Below are positions 1 through 8,847 of a stretch of DNA of 64,000 nucleotides, piece by piece (position 1 is the first letter of the stretch; every line of letters begins with the position of its first letter). This DNA is from Streptomyces netropsis (GTDB lineage: Bacteria > Actinomycetota > Actinomycetes > Streptomycetales > Streptomycetaceae). The notes under the pieces were generated by a model, which saw only the letters and a list, made by a program, of their open reading frames with translations, searched no databases and had not been told where the DNA came from. The DNA lies in the NCBI RefSeq assembly GCF_014203545.1, contig NZ_JACHJG010000004.1:1-64000 (forward strand). Reading direction: 5' to 3'. Made by a program: the position numbers and the translations under genes.

Positions 1-200
1 CTGGCGTTGACTTTTGGCACGCTGTTGAGTTCTCAAGGAACGGACGCTTCCTTTGTACTCACCCTCTCGGGCTTTCCTCCGGGCGCTTCCCTTCGTGTTC
101 CACCACTCTATCAGGAGTTTTTCCGCTCCCTTACCGCTTGTTTTCCGCAGCCATAAAGGCATACGGACACACAGAAGCGGATCCGGGAAGGATTATAATC
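1..200 (-). promoter_or_regulatory. rRNA operon 5' leader and promoter zone (rrn transcribed leftwards)
   Basis: Read on the minus strand, this segment carries the hallmarks of Streptomyces rRNA leaders: the CTCCTGATAGAGT block (TAGAGT is a -10 candidate, plus-strand 105-110), a GCCCGGAGGAAAGCCCGAGAGGG stretch, and CCTTGAGAACTCAACAGCG (about 18-36), the conserved actinobacterial leader segment linked to antitermination and RNase III processing of pre-16S RNA. A second TATAAT-like hexamer lies near 193-199. The 16S gene itself must lie beyond the left edge, probably within a few hundred bases. Recognition is from memory of rrn leaders; no 16S sequence is visible here. The apparent frames across this stretch are chance. 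Confidence 0.82.
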
Positions 201-591
201 CGATAGGTGCCGCCCCCGCCTTGCCGGCATTTGACTGCGGGCCTCGGTGGTGGGCAGGAGTACGACAGTACAGGTCCCACCAGGGCGAGGCAAATCGATT
301 CTGGAGCGTCGTCGACCACCGACTCGGAGGCCCCCTTCTCTCCTCCTCCCCTCTCCCCCTCTCCCACCCCCGACGACTCCCCCAGCGGCTCCTCACCGGC
401 TCTCCGTCAGCTCGCTCTCTGCCGCCTCACAGCTCTACTCCGCACGCGCGCGCGTGCCCTCGCGCGACCTCGGCCAGGTGGGCTCACGTGTGCGGAATCC
501 TCAGTTCCTATGACTTACGCTTCTGATCAGCGCGCCGCCCAGGACAGGTAGTGGCGGCGCGTGATGAATCTCCACCCCTGGGAGGCTTCCC
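201..591. other. Intergenic region between rrn promoter zone and crr
   Basis: No gene is supported here. The stretch separates the leftward rrn promoters from the rightward crr gene, so it should hold rrn upstream elements and the crr promoter. From about 320 to 380 it is unusually pyrimidine-rich on the plus strand (C/T runs). The crr ribosome site GGGAGG lies 7 to 12 bases before its ATG. I could not assign a convincing crr promoter. Confidence 0.5.
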
Positions 592-1041
592 ATGACCACC
601 GTGACGTCCCCGATCGCCGGACGCGCCATCGGACTCGCGGCTGTGCCCGACCCCGTCTTCTCCGGCTCGATGGTGGGTCCCGGTACCGCCATCGACCCCG
701 CGCGTGAGCCCTCGACGGCGGTTTCGCCGGTCGACGGTGTCATCGTCTCGCTGCACCCCCACGCGTTCGTCGTCGTCGACGCGGAAGGGCACGGCGTGCT
801 GACGCACCTCGGCATCGACACCGTGCAGCTCAACGGCGAGGGCTTCGAGCTGCTCGTCAACAAGGGCGACACCGTGACGCGCGGCCAGGACATCATCCGC
901 TGGAACCCCGTCGCGGTCGAGGCCGCCGGCAAGTCGCCGGTCTGCCCGATCGTCGCGCTCGAGGCCACCGCCGACGCGCTGGGCGACGTCCGCGAGGACG
1001 GCGACCTCAAGGCCGGCGACGCTCTGTTCTCCTGGCAGTGA
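592..1041 (+). CDS. crr: PTS glucose-type enzyme IIA (EIIA-Crr)
   Basis: This 149-residue protein is a single-domain cytoplasmic EIIA of the glucose family. It accepts phosphate from HPr and passes it to the EIIB domain of sugar-specific permeases. His72 in the THLGIDTVQL motif is the phosphorylated residue of the family, and His57 in the SLHPHAFV motif matches the second active-site histidine. Length is normal for a stand-alone IIA. The ATG has GGGAGG upstream. ptsI follows 86 bases downstream on the same strand, so the two general PTS proteins sit together; HPr is not in this window. In Streptomyces this pair serves N-acetylglucosamine and fructose uptake. Confidence 0.95.
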   Translation: MTTVTSPIAGRAIGLAAVPDPVFSGSMVGPGTAIDPAREPSTAVSPVDGVIVSLHPHAFVVVDAEGHGVLTHLGIDTVQLNGEGFELLVNKGDTVTRGQDIIRWNPVAVEAAGKSPVCPIVALEATADALGDVREDGDLKAGDALFSWQ

Positions 1042-1127
1042 TCGCAGCGACCCTCCGCCGTCTCTGACGGCACGTACGACATTCACCGCGGCGGGCGGAT
1101 CCGCCGCATCAACCGGAGACGGGTGAA

Positions 1128-2798
1128 ATGGAGACAACGCTGCGAGGCGTCGGCGTGAGCCACGGTGTGGCGATCGGCGAGGTGCGGCACATGGGCACGG
1201 CGGTTCTGGAGCCGCCGGCCAAGCAGATTCCGACGGACGAGGCGCCGCGTGAACAGGGTCGCGCCCGCCAGGCCGTCGAGGCCGTCGCCGCCGACCTCAT
1301 CGCGCGCGGCAACCTGGCCGGTGGCGAGGCCCAGCACGTGCTCGAGGCCCAGGCCATGATGGCTCAGGACCCCGAGCTGATGGCGGACGTGGACCGGCGC
1401 ATCACCGTCGGCAGCACCGCCGAGCGTGCGGTGTACGACGCGTTCGCCGCCTACCGCGCGCTGCTCGCCAACGCCGGTGAGTACCTGGCCGGCCGGGTGG
1501 CCGACCTCGACGACGTGCGCAACCGCATCGTCGCCCGCCTGCTGGGCGTGCCGATGCCGGGTGTACCGGACAGCGACGAGCCGTACGTGCTCATCGCCCG
1601 GGACCTCGCTCCCGCCGACACGGCGCTGCTCGACCCGACGCTGGTGCTCGGCTTCGTGACCGAGGAGGGCGGGCCGACCAGCCACAGCGCCATCCTGGCG
1701 CGGGCGCTCGGGGTGCCCGCGGTCGTGGCGCTGCCCGGTGCGGGTGAGCTTGCCGAAGGCACGGTGGTGGCCGTGGACGGCAGCACGGGCGACATCTTCG
1801 TCGACCCCAGCCCGGAGAAGCGCGTCGAGCTGACCAAGGCCGCGGAGGAGCGGAAGGCGGCGCTGTCCGCTTCGTCCGGTCCGGGCGCGACGTCCGACGG
1901 TCACAAGGTGCCGCTGCTCGCCAATGTCGGTGGTCCGGCGGACGTGCCGGCCGCGGTCGAGGCGGGTGCGGAGGGCGTCGGCCTGTTCCGTACCGAGTTC
2001 CTCTTCCTGGACGACAGCAAGAAGGCGCCGTCCGAGGCCAAGCAGGTCGAGGCGTACCGCAAGGTGCTGGAGGCGTTCCCCGAGGGCCGCGTGGTCGTGC
2101 GCGTGCTGGACGCGGGCGCGGACAAGCCGCTGGACTTCCTGACGCCTGCCGACGAGCCGAACCCGGCGCTGGGCGTGCGGGGTCTGCGGACCCTGCTCGA
2201 CCACCCGGACGTGCTGCGCACGCAGCTCACCGCGCTGGCCAAGGCCGCCGAGGGGCTGCCGGTCTACCTCGAGGTCATGGCCCCGATGGTGGCGGACCGG
2301 ACCGACGCGAAGGCGTTCGCCGACGCGTGCCGCGAGGCGGGGCTGAACGCCAAGTTCGGCGCGATGGTGGAGATCCCGTCCGCCGCGCTGCGGGCGCGTT
2401 CGATCCTGCAGGAGGTCGAGTTCCTGTCGCTGGGGACGAACGACCTGGCGCAGTACACGTTCGCCGCCGACCGTCAGGTCGGTGCGGTGTCGCGTCTGCA
2501 GGACCCGTGGCAGCCGGCGCTGCTCGACCTGGTCGCCGCCTCGGCGGAGGCCGCCAAGGCCGAGGGCAAGAGCTGTGGCGTGTGCGGCGAGGCCGCGGCC
2601 GACCCGCTGCTCGCCTGTGTGCTGACCGGTCTGGGCGTGACGAGCCTGTCCATGGGCGCCGCGTCGATTCCGTACGTGCGCGCGACGCTGGCCAAGCACA
2701 CGCTCGCGCAGTGCGAGCGGGCCGCCGCCGCGGCCCGTGCCACCGACAGCGCCGAGGAGGCCCGCGTGGCCGCGCAGGCGGTGCTGTCCGGCGAGTGA
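1128..2798 (+). CDS. ptsI: Phosphoenolpyruvate-protein phosphotransferase (PTS enzyme I)
   Basis: Enzyme I of the PTS takes phosphate from phosphoenolpyruvate and transfers it to HPr. The 556-residue protein has the usual layout: N-terminal HPr-binding and phosphohistidine domain with His186 in GGPTSHSAILA, then the PEP-binding TIM barrel with the family motif SLGTNDLAQYTFAADR and the catalytic-site motif CGVCGEAAADP near the C-terminus. GGAGAC precedes the ATG. It lies directly behind crr and is followed by a strong shared hairpin. Length and motifs are canonical and nothing appears truncated. Confidence 0.96.
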   Translation: METTLRGVGVSHGVAIGEVRHMGTAVLEPPAKQIPTDEAPREQGRARQAVEAVAADLIARGNLAGGEAQHVLEAQAMMAQDPELMADVDRRITVGSTAERAVYDAFAAYRALLANAGEYLAGRVADLDDVRNRIVARLLGVPMPGVPDSDEPYVLIARDLAPADTALLDPTLVLGFVTEEGGPTSHSAILARALGVPAVVALPGAGELAEGTVVAVDGSTGDIFVDPSPEKRVELTKAAEERKAALSASSGPGATSDGHKVPLLANVGGPADVPAAVEAGAEGVGLFRTEFLFLDDSKKAPSEAKQVEAYRKVLEAFPEGRVVVRVLDAGADKPLDFLTPADEPNPALGVRGLRTLLDHPDVLRTQLTALAKAAEGLPVYLEVMAPMVADRTDAKAFADACREAGLNAKFGAMVEIPSAALRARSILQEVEFLSLGTNDLAQYTFAADRQVGAVSRLQDPWQPALLDLVAASAEAAKAEGKSCGVCGEAAADPLLACVLTGLGVTSLSMGAASIPYVRATLAKHTLAQCERAAAAARATDSAEEARVAAQAVLSGE

Positions 2799-2836
2799 GC
2801 CGGTGCCGTCGGCGACAGTCGGCGCACGAGTGAGCC

Positions 2837-2872
2837 AAGGGGTGTCCCGCCGGGTCCGGCGGGACACCCCTT
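2837..2872. terminator. Bidirectional terminator hairpin between ptsI and the convergent hypothetical gene
   Basis: A perfect 15-base inverted repeat (AAGGGGTGTCCCGCC and its complement) with a 6-base loop lies between the ptsI stop at 2798 and the stop of the convergent gene at 2878. Its position suits both transcripts. Confidence 0.85.
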
Positions 2873-2877
2873 GCGCG

Positions 2878-3828
2878 TCAGGCCCCTTTCTCGGGTGTCT
2901 CGGGTTCCTGGGGTTCCGCGGATGCCCCGGGGTCGTCGAGGGGAAGGCCGGCGCGGTATTCGACGCCGGGCTCGGGCGGTACGGGTTCGCCGGTGTCGGC
3001 GTCGGTGCAGTAGGCGTCGAAGACCTCGGCCTCGCTGAGGGGCCTCAGCCGGCCGTCGCGCAGCCCCCAGCCGCGCACCGTGTCGGGGGCGCCGGGTGTG
3101 GTGGTCCGCAGGACGACGCCGCCGGGTCGGTCGGTGGCGATCCCGGCGGCCAGCACGGTGCAGAAGATCAGCGCCGCGGCCTCCCCCAGCCGCAGCATGC
3201 CGTCGGCGTGGCTCTCCGTGTGGAGCACGGCAACGAGCGGGACGTCCCCTTCGGCGGGGACGCTGCACACGAGGTGGTGGGTGCCGGGGCCCACGGCTTC
3301 GACGAGCCGGCGCAGGAGCTGCGATGCCTTGGCGAAGGCCGTCTTCCCGGTGTCCTCGCCGCAGGTCGCGCAGTCGCCGCCGCGGGCCAGCAGCGCCGTG
3401 GCGTACTCCCATGTCGCCTGCTGCTCGGCCTCGTCGACGAGTTGGGGCAGCAGCCTGCCGATGGGCTGTCCCTCATAGGTGACTTTGCTGCCCGCCGCGG
3501 CGACTTCGGCGGTGTAGCGGGTGCGGCTGGCCGCGGTGTCGGGGTCGAGGTGGGAGTCCGAGCAGAATTCCTCGTAGTCGACCGGGTCGAAGAGGGCGAC
3601 GCTCGTGTACGTGCCCTCGGCGGCGAGGGTCCGCAGCAGCCCCTCCATCTGCCGCAGATATGTCGCGTGGTCGTCGAACGTGAACGATGCGTACCGCCGC
3701 ATGGCGGCGAAGTCCTGCTCGTCGGCCAGCACGGCCACGGTGCTGGGCACTTCGCACCGGAGCCGGCGCCGCGCCCCCGGTCGCCTTCGCGCGGTCGGTC
3801 GCTTCCTGCCGTCGTTGCTGTGCGCCAT
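2878..3828 (-). CDS. Conserved hypothetical protein with a CxxC pair
   Basis: I do not recognise a named family. The 316-residue protein begins with a very basic tail (about residues 1-25, many Arg and Lys), followed by a mixed globular region with a CATCGED motif (two cysteines, possible metal or redox site) near residue 155, and ends in an acidic proline-rich tail. No signal peptide or membrane segment is clear. The start at 3828 is chosen because GGGGGAG lies five bases before it; an in-frame ATG nine codons upstream has no such site. It converges on ptsI and is divided from it by a shared terminator. Confidence 0.75.
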   Translation of the reverse strand: MAHSNDGRKRPTARRRPGARRRLRCEVPSTVAVLADEQDFAAMRRYASFTFDDHATYLRQMEGLLRTLAAEGTYTSVALFDPVDYEEFCSDSHLDPDTAASRTRYTAEVAAAGSKVTYEGQPIGRLLPQLVDEAEQQATWEYATALLARGGDCATCGEDTGKTAFAKASQLLRRLVEAVGPGTHHLVCSVPAEGDVPLVAVLHTESHADGMLRLGEAAALIFCTVLAAGIATDRPGGVVLRTTTPGAPDTVRGWGLRDGRLRPLSEAEVFDAYCTDADTGEPVPPEPGVEYRAGLPLDDPGASAEPQEPETPEKGA

Positions 3829-3906
3829 GAACTCCCCCTCAGCGCGCGTGATCAATACTCACTCACAGTAAGCGGGGGCACTGACAATCGATCTCGTCGT
3901 GGGTGT

Positions 3907-3939
3907 ACGGGCCGCCGGACGGGGTGTCCGGCGGCCCGT
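3907..3939 (-). terminator. Hairpin downstream of acetoacetyl-CoA synthetase
   Basis: A perfect 13-base inverted repeat (ACGGGCCGCCGGA and its complement, 7-base loop) lies ten bases past the stop of the leftward synthetase gene. This fits a factor-independent terminator of the Streptomyces type, which often lacks a U-run. Confidence 0.75.
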
Positions 3940-3948
3940 GGGCGCTCG

Positions 3949-5961
3949 TCAGCCGGTGGCGCGGGTGCGGGCCAGGTCCTCGTAGAAGCGCAGGAGGTCG
4001 ATGTTGTCGACCGAGCCGGGGTTGACGGCCTTCTCCAGCGGGGTGCCCTGGAGGAGTCGCTTGACGGGGACCTCGATGCGCTTGCCGGTGAGGGTGTGCG
4101 GGATGCCCGGGACCTCGATGACCTCGTCGGGGACGTGGCGCGGGGAGAGCTGTTCGCGGATGGTCCGCTTGATGCGGGCGAGCAGTTCGTCGTCCAGGGT
4201 GACGCCGGGGGCGAGGTGGACGAAGAGCGGCATCCAGTAGCCGCCGTCGGGCTGTTCGGCGCCGATGACGAGGGATTCGCGGATCTCGGGGAGCCGTTCG
4301 ACGGCCTCGTAGATGTCGGCGGAGCCCATCCGTACGCCCTGGCGGTTGAGGGTGGAGTCGGAGCGGCCGTGGATGATGACGCTGCCGCGCGAGGTGAGGG
4401 TGATCCAGTCGCCGTGCCGCCAGGCGCCGGGGAACATCTCGAAGTAGCTCTCGCGGTAGCGCGTGCCGTCGGGGTCGTTCCAGAAGCGGATGGGCATGGA
4501 CGGCATGGGAGCCGCGACGATCAGCTCGCCCACCTCGTCGACGACGGGCTTGCCGTGGGCGTCCCAGGCCTGGAGGTCCGTGCCGAGGCAGGGGGCCTGG
4601 AGTTCGCCGATGTGCACGGGGAGGGTGGGAACGGCTCCGGCGAAGCAGCTGCAGACGTCGGTGCCGCCGCTGACGGAGGCGATCCACATGTCGTCGGCGA
4701 CCTCGTCGTGGATCCAGCGGAAGCCGTCGGGCGGCAGGGGCGAGCCCGTGGTGGCGACGCACTTGACGCGGGAGAGGTCGAAGTCGCGGCCGGGGTGGAC
4801 CCCGGCTTTGCGGCAGGCCATCACGTAGGCGGCGGAGGTGCCGAAGAGCGTGGCGCCGGTGCGCTCGGCGATGCGCCACTGGGCGCCGGTGTCGGGGTGG
4901 CCGGGGCTGCCGTCGTAGAGGACGACGGTGGAGCCCACCAGGAGGCCGGAGACGAGGAAGTTCCACATCATCCAGCCGGTGGAGGTGTACCAGAAGAAGC
5001 GGTCCTGCGGGCCGAGGTCGCAGTGCAGGGCGAGCTGCTTGAGGTGTTCGAGGAGGATGCCGCCCTGGGACTGGACGATGGCCTTGGGCAGGCCGGTGGT
5101 GCCGGAGGAGTAGAGGACCCACAGCGGGTGGTCGAAGGGGACGTGTTCGAAGACGGGCTCCACGTCCGCCGAGACGAGGGTGTCCCAGTCGAGGGCGCCC
5201 TCGGGGGCGGCCGTGCCGAGCAGCGGGATGTGGACGACCGCGCGCACGGTGGGGAGCTCGGCGCGCAGCTCGGCGACCACGTCGGCGCGCGCGTGCCGCT
5301 TGCCGCCGTAGTGGTAGCCGTCGACGGTGAACAGGACGACGGGCTCGACCTGCTGGAAGCGGTCCAGGACGCTGCGGGCGCCGAAGTCGGGGGCGCAGGA
5401 GGTCCACACGCCGCCGACGGCGGCGGTGGCGAGCAGGGCGACGACGGCGTGCGGGATGTTGGGCAGGTAGCCGCTGACCCGGTCGCCGGGGCGGACACCG
5501 AGGCGGCGCAGCTCGGCCGCGAGGGAGCCGACCTGGCGGCGGAGTTCGGCCCAGCTGACGGGCGTCGGCTCGTGGGTCTCGTCGACGTGCAGGAGGGCCG
5601 GCTGGTGGGCGCGGTCGGGGTCCTCGGCGGCGCGCAGGGCGTGTTCGGCGTAGTTGAGGGTGGCGCCGGGGAACCAGGTCGCGCCCGGCATGCCCCGGTC
5701 GGCGAGCACCCGCTCGTAGGGGCTCGCGAAGCGGACGTCGCACCATTGCGCGACGGCTTGCCAGAAGCGCTCCAGCTCGTCCACCGACCAGCGGTGCAGG
5801 GCGGCGTAGCTCGCGGCGGGGTCGCCGGGGACGGTGTCGGGCGCGCCGTGCCGCTCCGCGGCCCAGGTCTGGAACCGGGTGACCTGGGCGCGGGCGACAC
5901 GGTCCTCGCCGGGGCGCCACAGGGGCTCCGGCTGGGTGGCGGGCGGCGGTGCGGTGGTCAT
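3949..5961 (-). CDS. Acetoacetyl-CoA synthetase (acetoacetate-CoA ligase)
   Basis: The 670-residue product is an ANL-superfamily adenylate-forming enzyme that activates acetoacetate to acetoacetyl-CoA with ATP. The AMP-binding signature YSSGTTGLPK lies in the centre. The N-terminal ACAS-type cap (near PLWRPGEDRV), the family-typical segment TGWMMWNFLVSGLL and the C-terminal catalytic motif NRQGVRMGSADIYEAVE support the acetoacetyl-CoA subgroup over acetyl-CoA synthetase. I chose the ATG at 5961 because GGGAG precedes it; an in-frame upstream ATG at 6066 adds 35 atypical residues. It stands alone, divergent from the GH31 gene across about 230 bases, and could feed ketone bodies or polyketide and terpenoid precursors. 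Confidence 0.9.
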   Translation of the reverse strand: MTTAPPPATQPEPLWRPGEDRVARAQVTRFQTWAAERHGAPDTVPGDPAASYAALHRWSVDELERFWQAVAQWCDVRFASPYERVLADRGMPGATWFPGATLNYAEHALRAAEDPDRAHQPALLHVDETHEPTPVSWAELRRQVGSLAAELRRLGVRPGDRVSGYLPNIPHAVVALLATAAVGGVWTSCAPDFGARSVLDRFQQVEPVVLFTVDGYHYGGKRHARADVVAELRAELPTVRAVVHIPLLGTAAPEGALDWDTLVSADVEPVFEHVPFDHPLWVLYSSGTTGLPKAIVQSQGGILLEHLKQLALHCDLGPQDRFFWYTSTGWMMWNFLVSGLLVGSTVVLYDGSPGHPDTGAQWRIAERTGATLFGTSAAYVMACRKAGVHPGRDFDLSRVKCVATTGSPLPPDGFRWIHDEVADDMWIASVSGGTDVCSCFAGAVPTLPVHIGELQAPCLGTDLQAWDAHGKPVVDEVGELIVAAPMPSMPIRFWNDPDGTRYRESYFEMFPGAWRHGDWITLTSRGSVIIHGRSDSTLNRQGVRMGSADIYEAVERLPEIRESLVIGAEQPDGGYWMPLFVHLAPGVTLDDELLARIKRTIREQLSPRHVPDEVIEVPGIPHTLTGKRIEVPVKRLLQGTPLEKAVNPGSVDNIDLLRFYEDLARTRATG

Positions 5962-6191
5962 GGTCGGCTCCCGGGCTGTACGCGTCGTGGGCGTCGCCGC
6001 GCACACAGGCGGGGTATGCGCGTGACGCGGCTGACCAGGACGATGCCACGTGATCGACTCCGGCACCAGGGTCGGCGGCCCATCTCACGGCCGCGTCGGC
6101 GTCGTCACGGCTTTCCGGCGGGTGATCGGTGCGGGTGAACGGGAGTTGAACGGACCGCGCGCCCGGTGGCGGCGGTGGCAGGGTGATCAGC

Positions 6192-8651
6192 ATGGATGCG
6201 CGTGAGCTGGTGCGGTCGGTGAAGTCGGTGGCGGCGGTGCGGACGGTCGGGTCGGCGCGGGGGCTGCGGTCCGTGCGGTCGGCGTGGCGGCGGTGGCGCG
6301 CGGATTCGGTGGAGCTGCCCCCGCCGGGGGCCGGGCGGGCCCGGGTGCCCGGCGAGGCGGTGGGGGCCGAGCCGCAGCCGGGGGGCGGGGTGGTGCGGTT
6401 CGCGCGGTCGTCGTTGCGGGTGCGGGTCGCGGCGGGCGGCGCGGTGTTCTGCGGCTGGGACGGGGCGGCACCGGAACCGTCGTACGCGCTGGCGGGGGCG
6501 TGTCCGGAGGTGGACGAGCGGGCGGTGCTGGAGCCGGACACCGACGGCGGCTGGCGGGTGGTGTCCGAGCGGGTGCTGGTGGTGGTGTCGAGGCTCGGGG
6601 CGGTGGAGGTGCGGACCCCGGGCGGGGTGATGCTGCGGCGTGATCTGCCGCCGCGCTGGTGGGAGCCGGTGCCGGCCGCTCTGCGGGGCCCGGCGTGCCC
6701 TGCCGGCCCGCTCTCCGACGGCTCGCCCGCGGATGCTCCCGGCCGTGGTCCCGGCGCCGCGGGCTCCCGGTGGGTGCAGCGGTCCGAGGTGACGGCGGAC
6801 GCCCGTTTCTTCGGCCTCGGGGGCAGGGCGGCGGGGCCGCGGCTGCGGACCGGTTCGTACCGGCTGTGGAATACCGATCCCGGGGGTTCGTTCGAGCCGG
6901 GCGACGACCCGTTGTACGTGACGATGCCGGTGCAGTTGGTGGTGGCGGACGCGGGGACACATCTGATGTTTCACGACAATTCGTGGGACGGTCGGGTCAC
7001 CTTGTGGGAGGGCGAGGAGGGTGCGGGGTCCGGGCACGACCGGCCGGGCCGTTGTGAGCTGCGGATGGACGGCGGCCCGGTGCGTTACTGGGTGATGGCG
7101 GGCACGCCCGCGCGCGTGCTGCACGCATGGGCGGCGCTCACCGGCGCGCCGGCGCTGCCGCCCGCGTGGGCGCTGGGCCACCACCACGCGCGTTGGGGGT
7201 TCGGCAGTGAGCGCGAGGTGCGGCGGGTGGTGACCGGCTACCGGGAGCGGGGGCTGCCGCTGTCGGCGCTGCACCTGGACATCGATCACTACCGGGGCCA
7301 TCGCGTCTTCACCGTGGACCGGGAGCGGTTTCCGGATCTGCCGGGGCTGGCGGCCGAGCTGCGGGAGCAGGGGGTCCGGCTGGTGTCGATCGTGGATCCG
7401 GCGGTGAAGGCCGAGCCGGGTCTCGCGGAGTACGACAGCGGGGTGGCGGCGGGGGCCTTCGTGCGGGACGGGCGGGGGCGGGAGGTGCGGGGCGAGGTGT
7501 GGCCGGGCGAGTCGGTCTTCCCGGACTTCACGGATCCGAAGGTGCGCGCGTGGTGGGGCGGGCTGTACGCGGAGCGGTTGGCGCAGGGGTTCTCCGGGGT
7601 GTGGCACGACATGAACGAGCCGGTGTCGTTCGCGGCGTTCGGCGATCCGACGCTGCCGCGCTCGGCCCGGCACGTGCTGGAGGGCCGGGGCGGTGATCAC
7701 CGCGAGGCGCACAACGTGTACGGGCTCGCGATGGCACGGGCCGGGTACGAGGGGCTGTGCGAACTGCGCACGCGGGAGCGGCCGTTCCTCTTCTCCCGCT
7801 CGGGCTGGGCGGGGATGCAGCGCTACGGCGGCACGTGGTCGGGCGATGTGGCGACGGGGTGGCCGGGGCTGCGGGCGTCGCTGGCGCTGGTGCTGGGGCT
7901 GGGGCTGTGCGGGGTGCCGTATTCGGGGCCGGACATCGGGGGGTTCACGGGTTCGCCGTCGCCGGAGCTTTATCTGCGCTGGTTCCAGCTGGGCTCGTAT
8001 CTGCCGCTGTTCCGTACGCACGCGGCGATCGGGGCGGGTCGGCGGGAGCCGTGGGAGTTCGGTGCGCAGACCCTCGATCACGCGACGGCGGCGCTGCGGG
8101 AGCGGGTGCGGCTGCTGCCGTATTTCATGACGCTGGCGCATCTGGCGCGGCGCACCGGGGCCCCTTATGTGCGGCCCGTGTGGTGGCGTTCGCCGGAGGA
8201 CCGGGCGCTGCGGGACTGCGAGGACGCGTTCCTGCTGGGCGATTCGCTGCTGGTGGCGCCGGTGCTGGAGCAGGGGGCGGACCGGCGGGCGGTGCGGCTG
8301 CCGCGGGGGCGCTGGTACGACACGGCCACGGGCCTGGCGCACGAGGGGCCGGGGCAGGTGCTGTTGGACGCGCCGCTGTCCCGGATCCCGGTGCTGGCGC
8401 GGGCGGGTTCGGTGGTGCCGGTCGCGGGCGCGGACGGGCGGGTGGAGCTGGAGGTGTGGGCACCGGCTCCGGGCCGTACGGGCGGCGGTGTGCTGATCAC
8501 GGACGCGGGTGACGGCTGGGAGCAGCCGGAGGTGGTGCGCTTCACGACGCGGTCGCGGGGTGGGGTGGTGACGGTGGAGCAGGAGGGTGCGGAGGAGGTC
8601 GCGTACCCGGTCCGCGTCCGCGGGTCCGCTGCGGGGTCCGCTGCGCGGTAG
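6192..8651 (+). CDS. Glycoside hydrolase family 31 alpha-glycosidase
   Basis: This 819-residue protein has the GH31 layout: N-terminal beta-sandwich, catalytic TIM barrel, and C-terminal beta domains. The nucleophile motif GVWHDMNEP places the catalytic Asp at residue 473; the acid/base motif WSGDVATGWPGL places its Asp at residue 552. There is no signal peptide, so action on intracellular malto-, isomalto- or xylo-oligosaccharides is likely; I cannot tell alpha-glucosidase from alpha-xylosidase. The ATG at 6192 has AGGGTGA upstream; a GTG nine bases earlier is the alternative. The first 60 residues are Arg, Val and Ser-rich and poorly conserved in kind. Confidence 0.88.
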   Translation: MDARELVRSVKSVAAVRTVGSARGLRSVRSAWRRWRADSVELPPPGAGRARVPGEAVGAEPQPGGGVVRFARSSLRVRVAAGGAVFCGWDGAAPEPSYALAGACPEVDERAVLEPDTDGGWRVVSERVLVVVSRLGAVEVRTPGGVMLRRDLPPRWWEPVPAALRGPACPAGPLSDGSPADAPGRGPGAAGSRWVQRSEVTADARFFGLGGRAAGPRLRTGSYRLWNTDPGGSFEPGDDPLYVTMPVQLVVADAGTHLMFHDNSWDGRVTLWEGEEGAGSGHDRPGRCELRMDGGPVRYWVMAGTPARVLHAWAALTGAPALPPAWALGHHHARWGFGSEREVRRVVTGYRERGLPLSALHLDIDHYRGHRVFTVDRERFPDLPGLAAELREQGVRLVSIVDPAVKAEPGLAEYDSGVAAGAFVRDGRGREVRGEVWPGESVFPDFTDPKVRAWWGGLYAERLAQGFSGVWHDMNEPVSFAAFGDPTLPRSARHVLEGRGGDHREAHNVYGLAMARAGYEGLCELRTRERPFLFSRSGWAGMQRYGGTWSGDVATGWPGLRASLALVLGLGLCGVPYSGPDIGGFTGSPSPELYLRWFQLGSYLPLFRTHAAIGAGRREPWEFGAQTLDHATAALRERVRLLPYFMTLAHLARRTGAPYVRPVWWRSPEDRALRDCEDAFLLGDSLLVAPVLEQGADRRAVRLPRGRWYDTATGLAHEGPGQVLLDAPLSRIPVLARAGSVVPVAGADGRVELEVWAPAPGRTGGGVLITDAGDGWEQPEVVRFTTRSRGGVVTVEQEGAEEVAYPVRVRGSAAGSAAR

Positions 8652-8847
8652 CAGTGCGGGTTCCGCTGCGCGGTTCGCCGCACGGCACGGTCCGCCGCAC
8701 GGCTACGGGCGGGCCCGTGCCGCGCAGGTGGGTTGCGGGGTGCTTCGCTTTGCGCCTCGTCACCCACCTGCGCGTCCCGGGCCCTCGCGTGTGGGGGGTG
8801 TTCCCTGGCTCTTCCTTCTCGTTGCGTTCTCCTGGTATCTGGAAGGC

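Noticed and set aside
53-526. Overlapping short open frames across the rrn leader region
   Set aside because: Composition is Arg, Ser and Pro-rich, frames conflict with each other, and the region matches an rRNA leader and promoter zone.
2737-6138. A 1133-codon plus-strand open frame opposite the hypothetical and acetoacetyl-CoA synthetase genes
   Set aside because: Antisense shadow of two clear minus-strand genes; no domain and no ribosome site.
8652-8847. GTCCGCTGCG-type short repeats between GH31 and vanX
   Set aside because: Loose, irregular G+C-rich repetition with no clear period or symmetry; not supported as an element.
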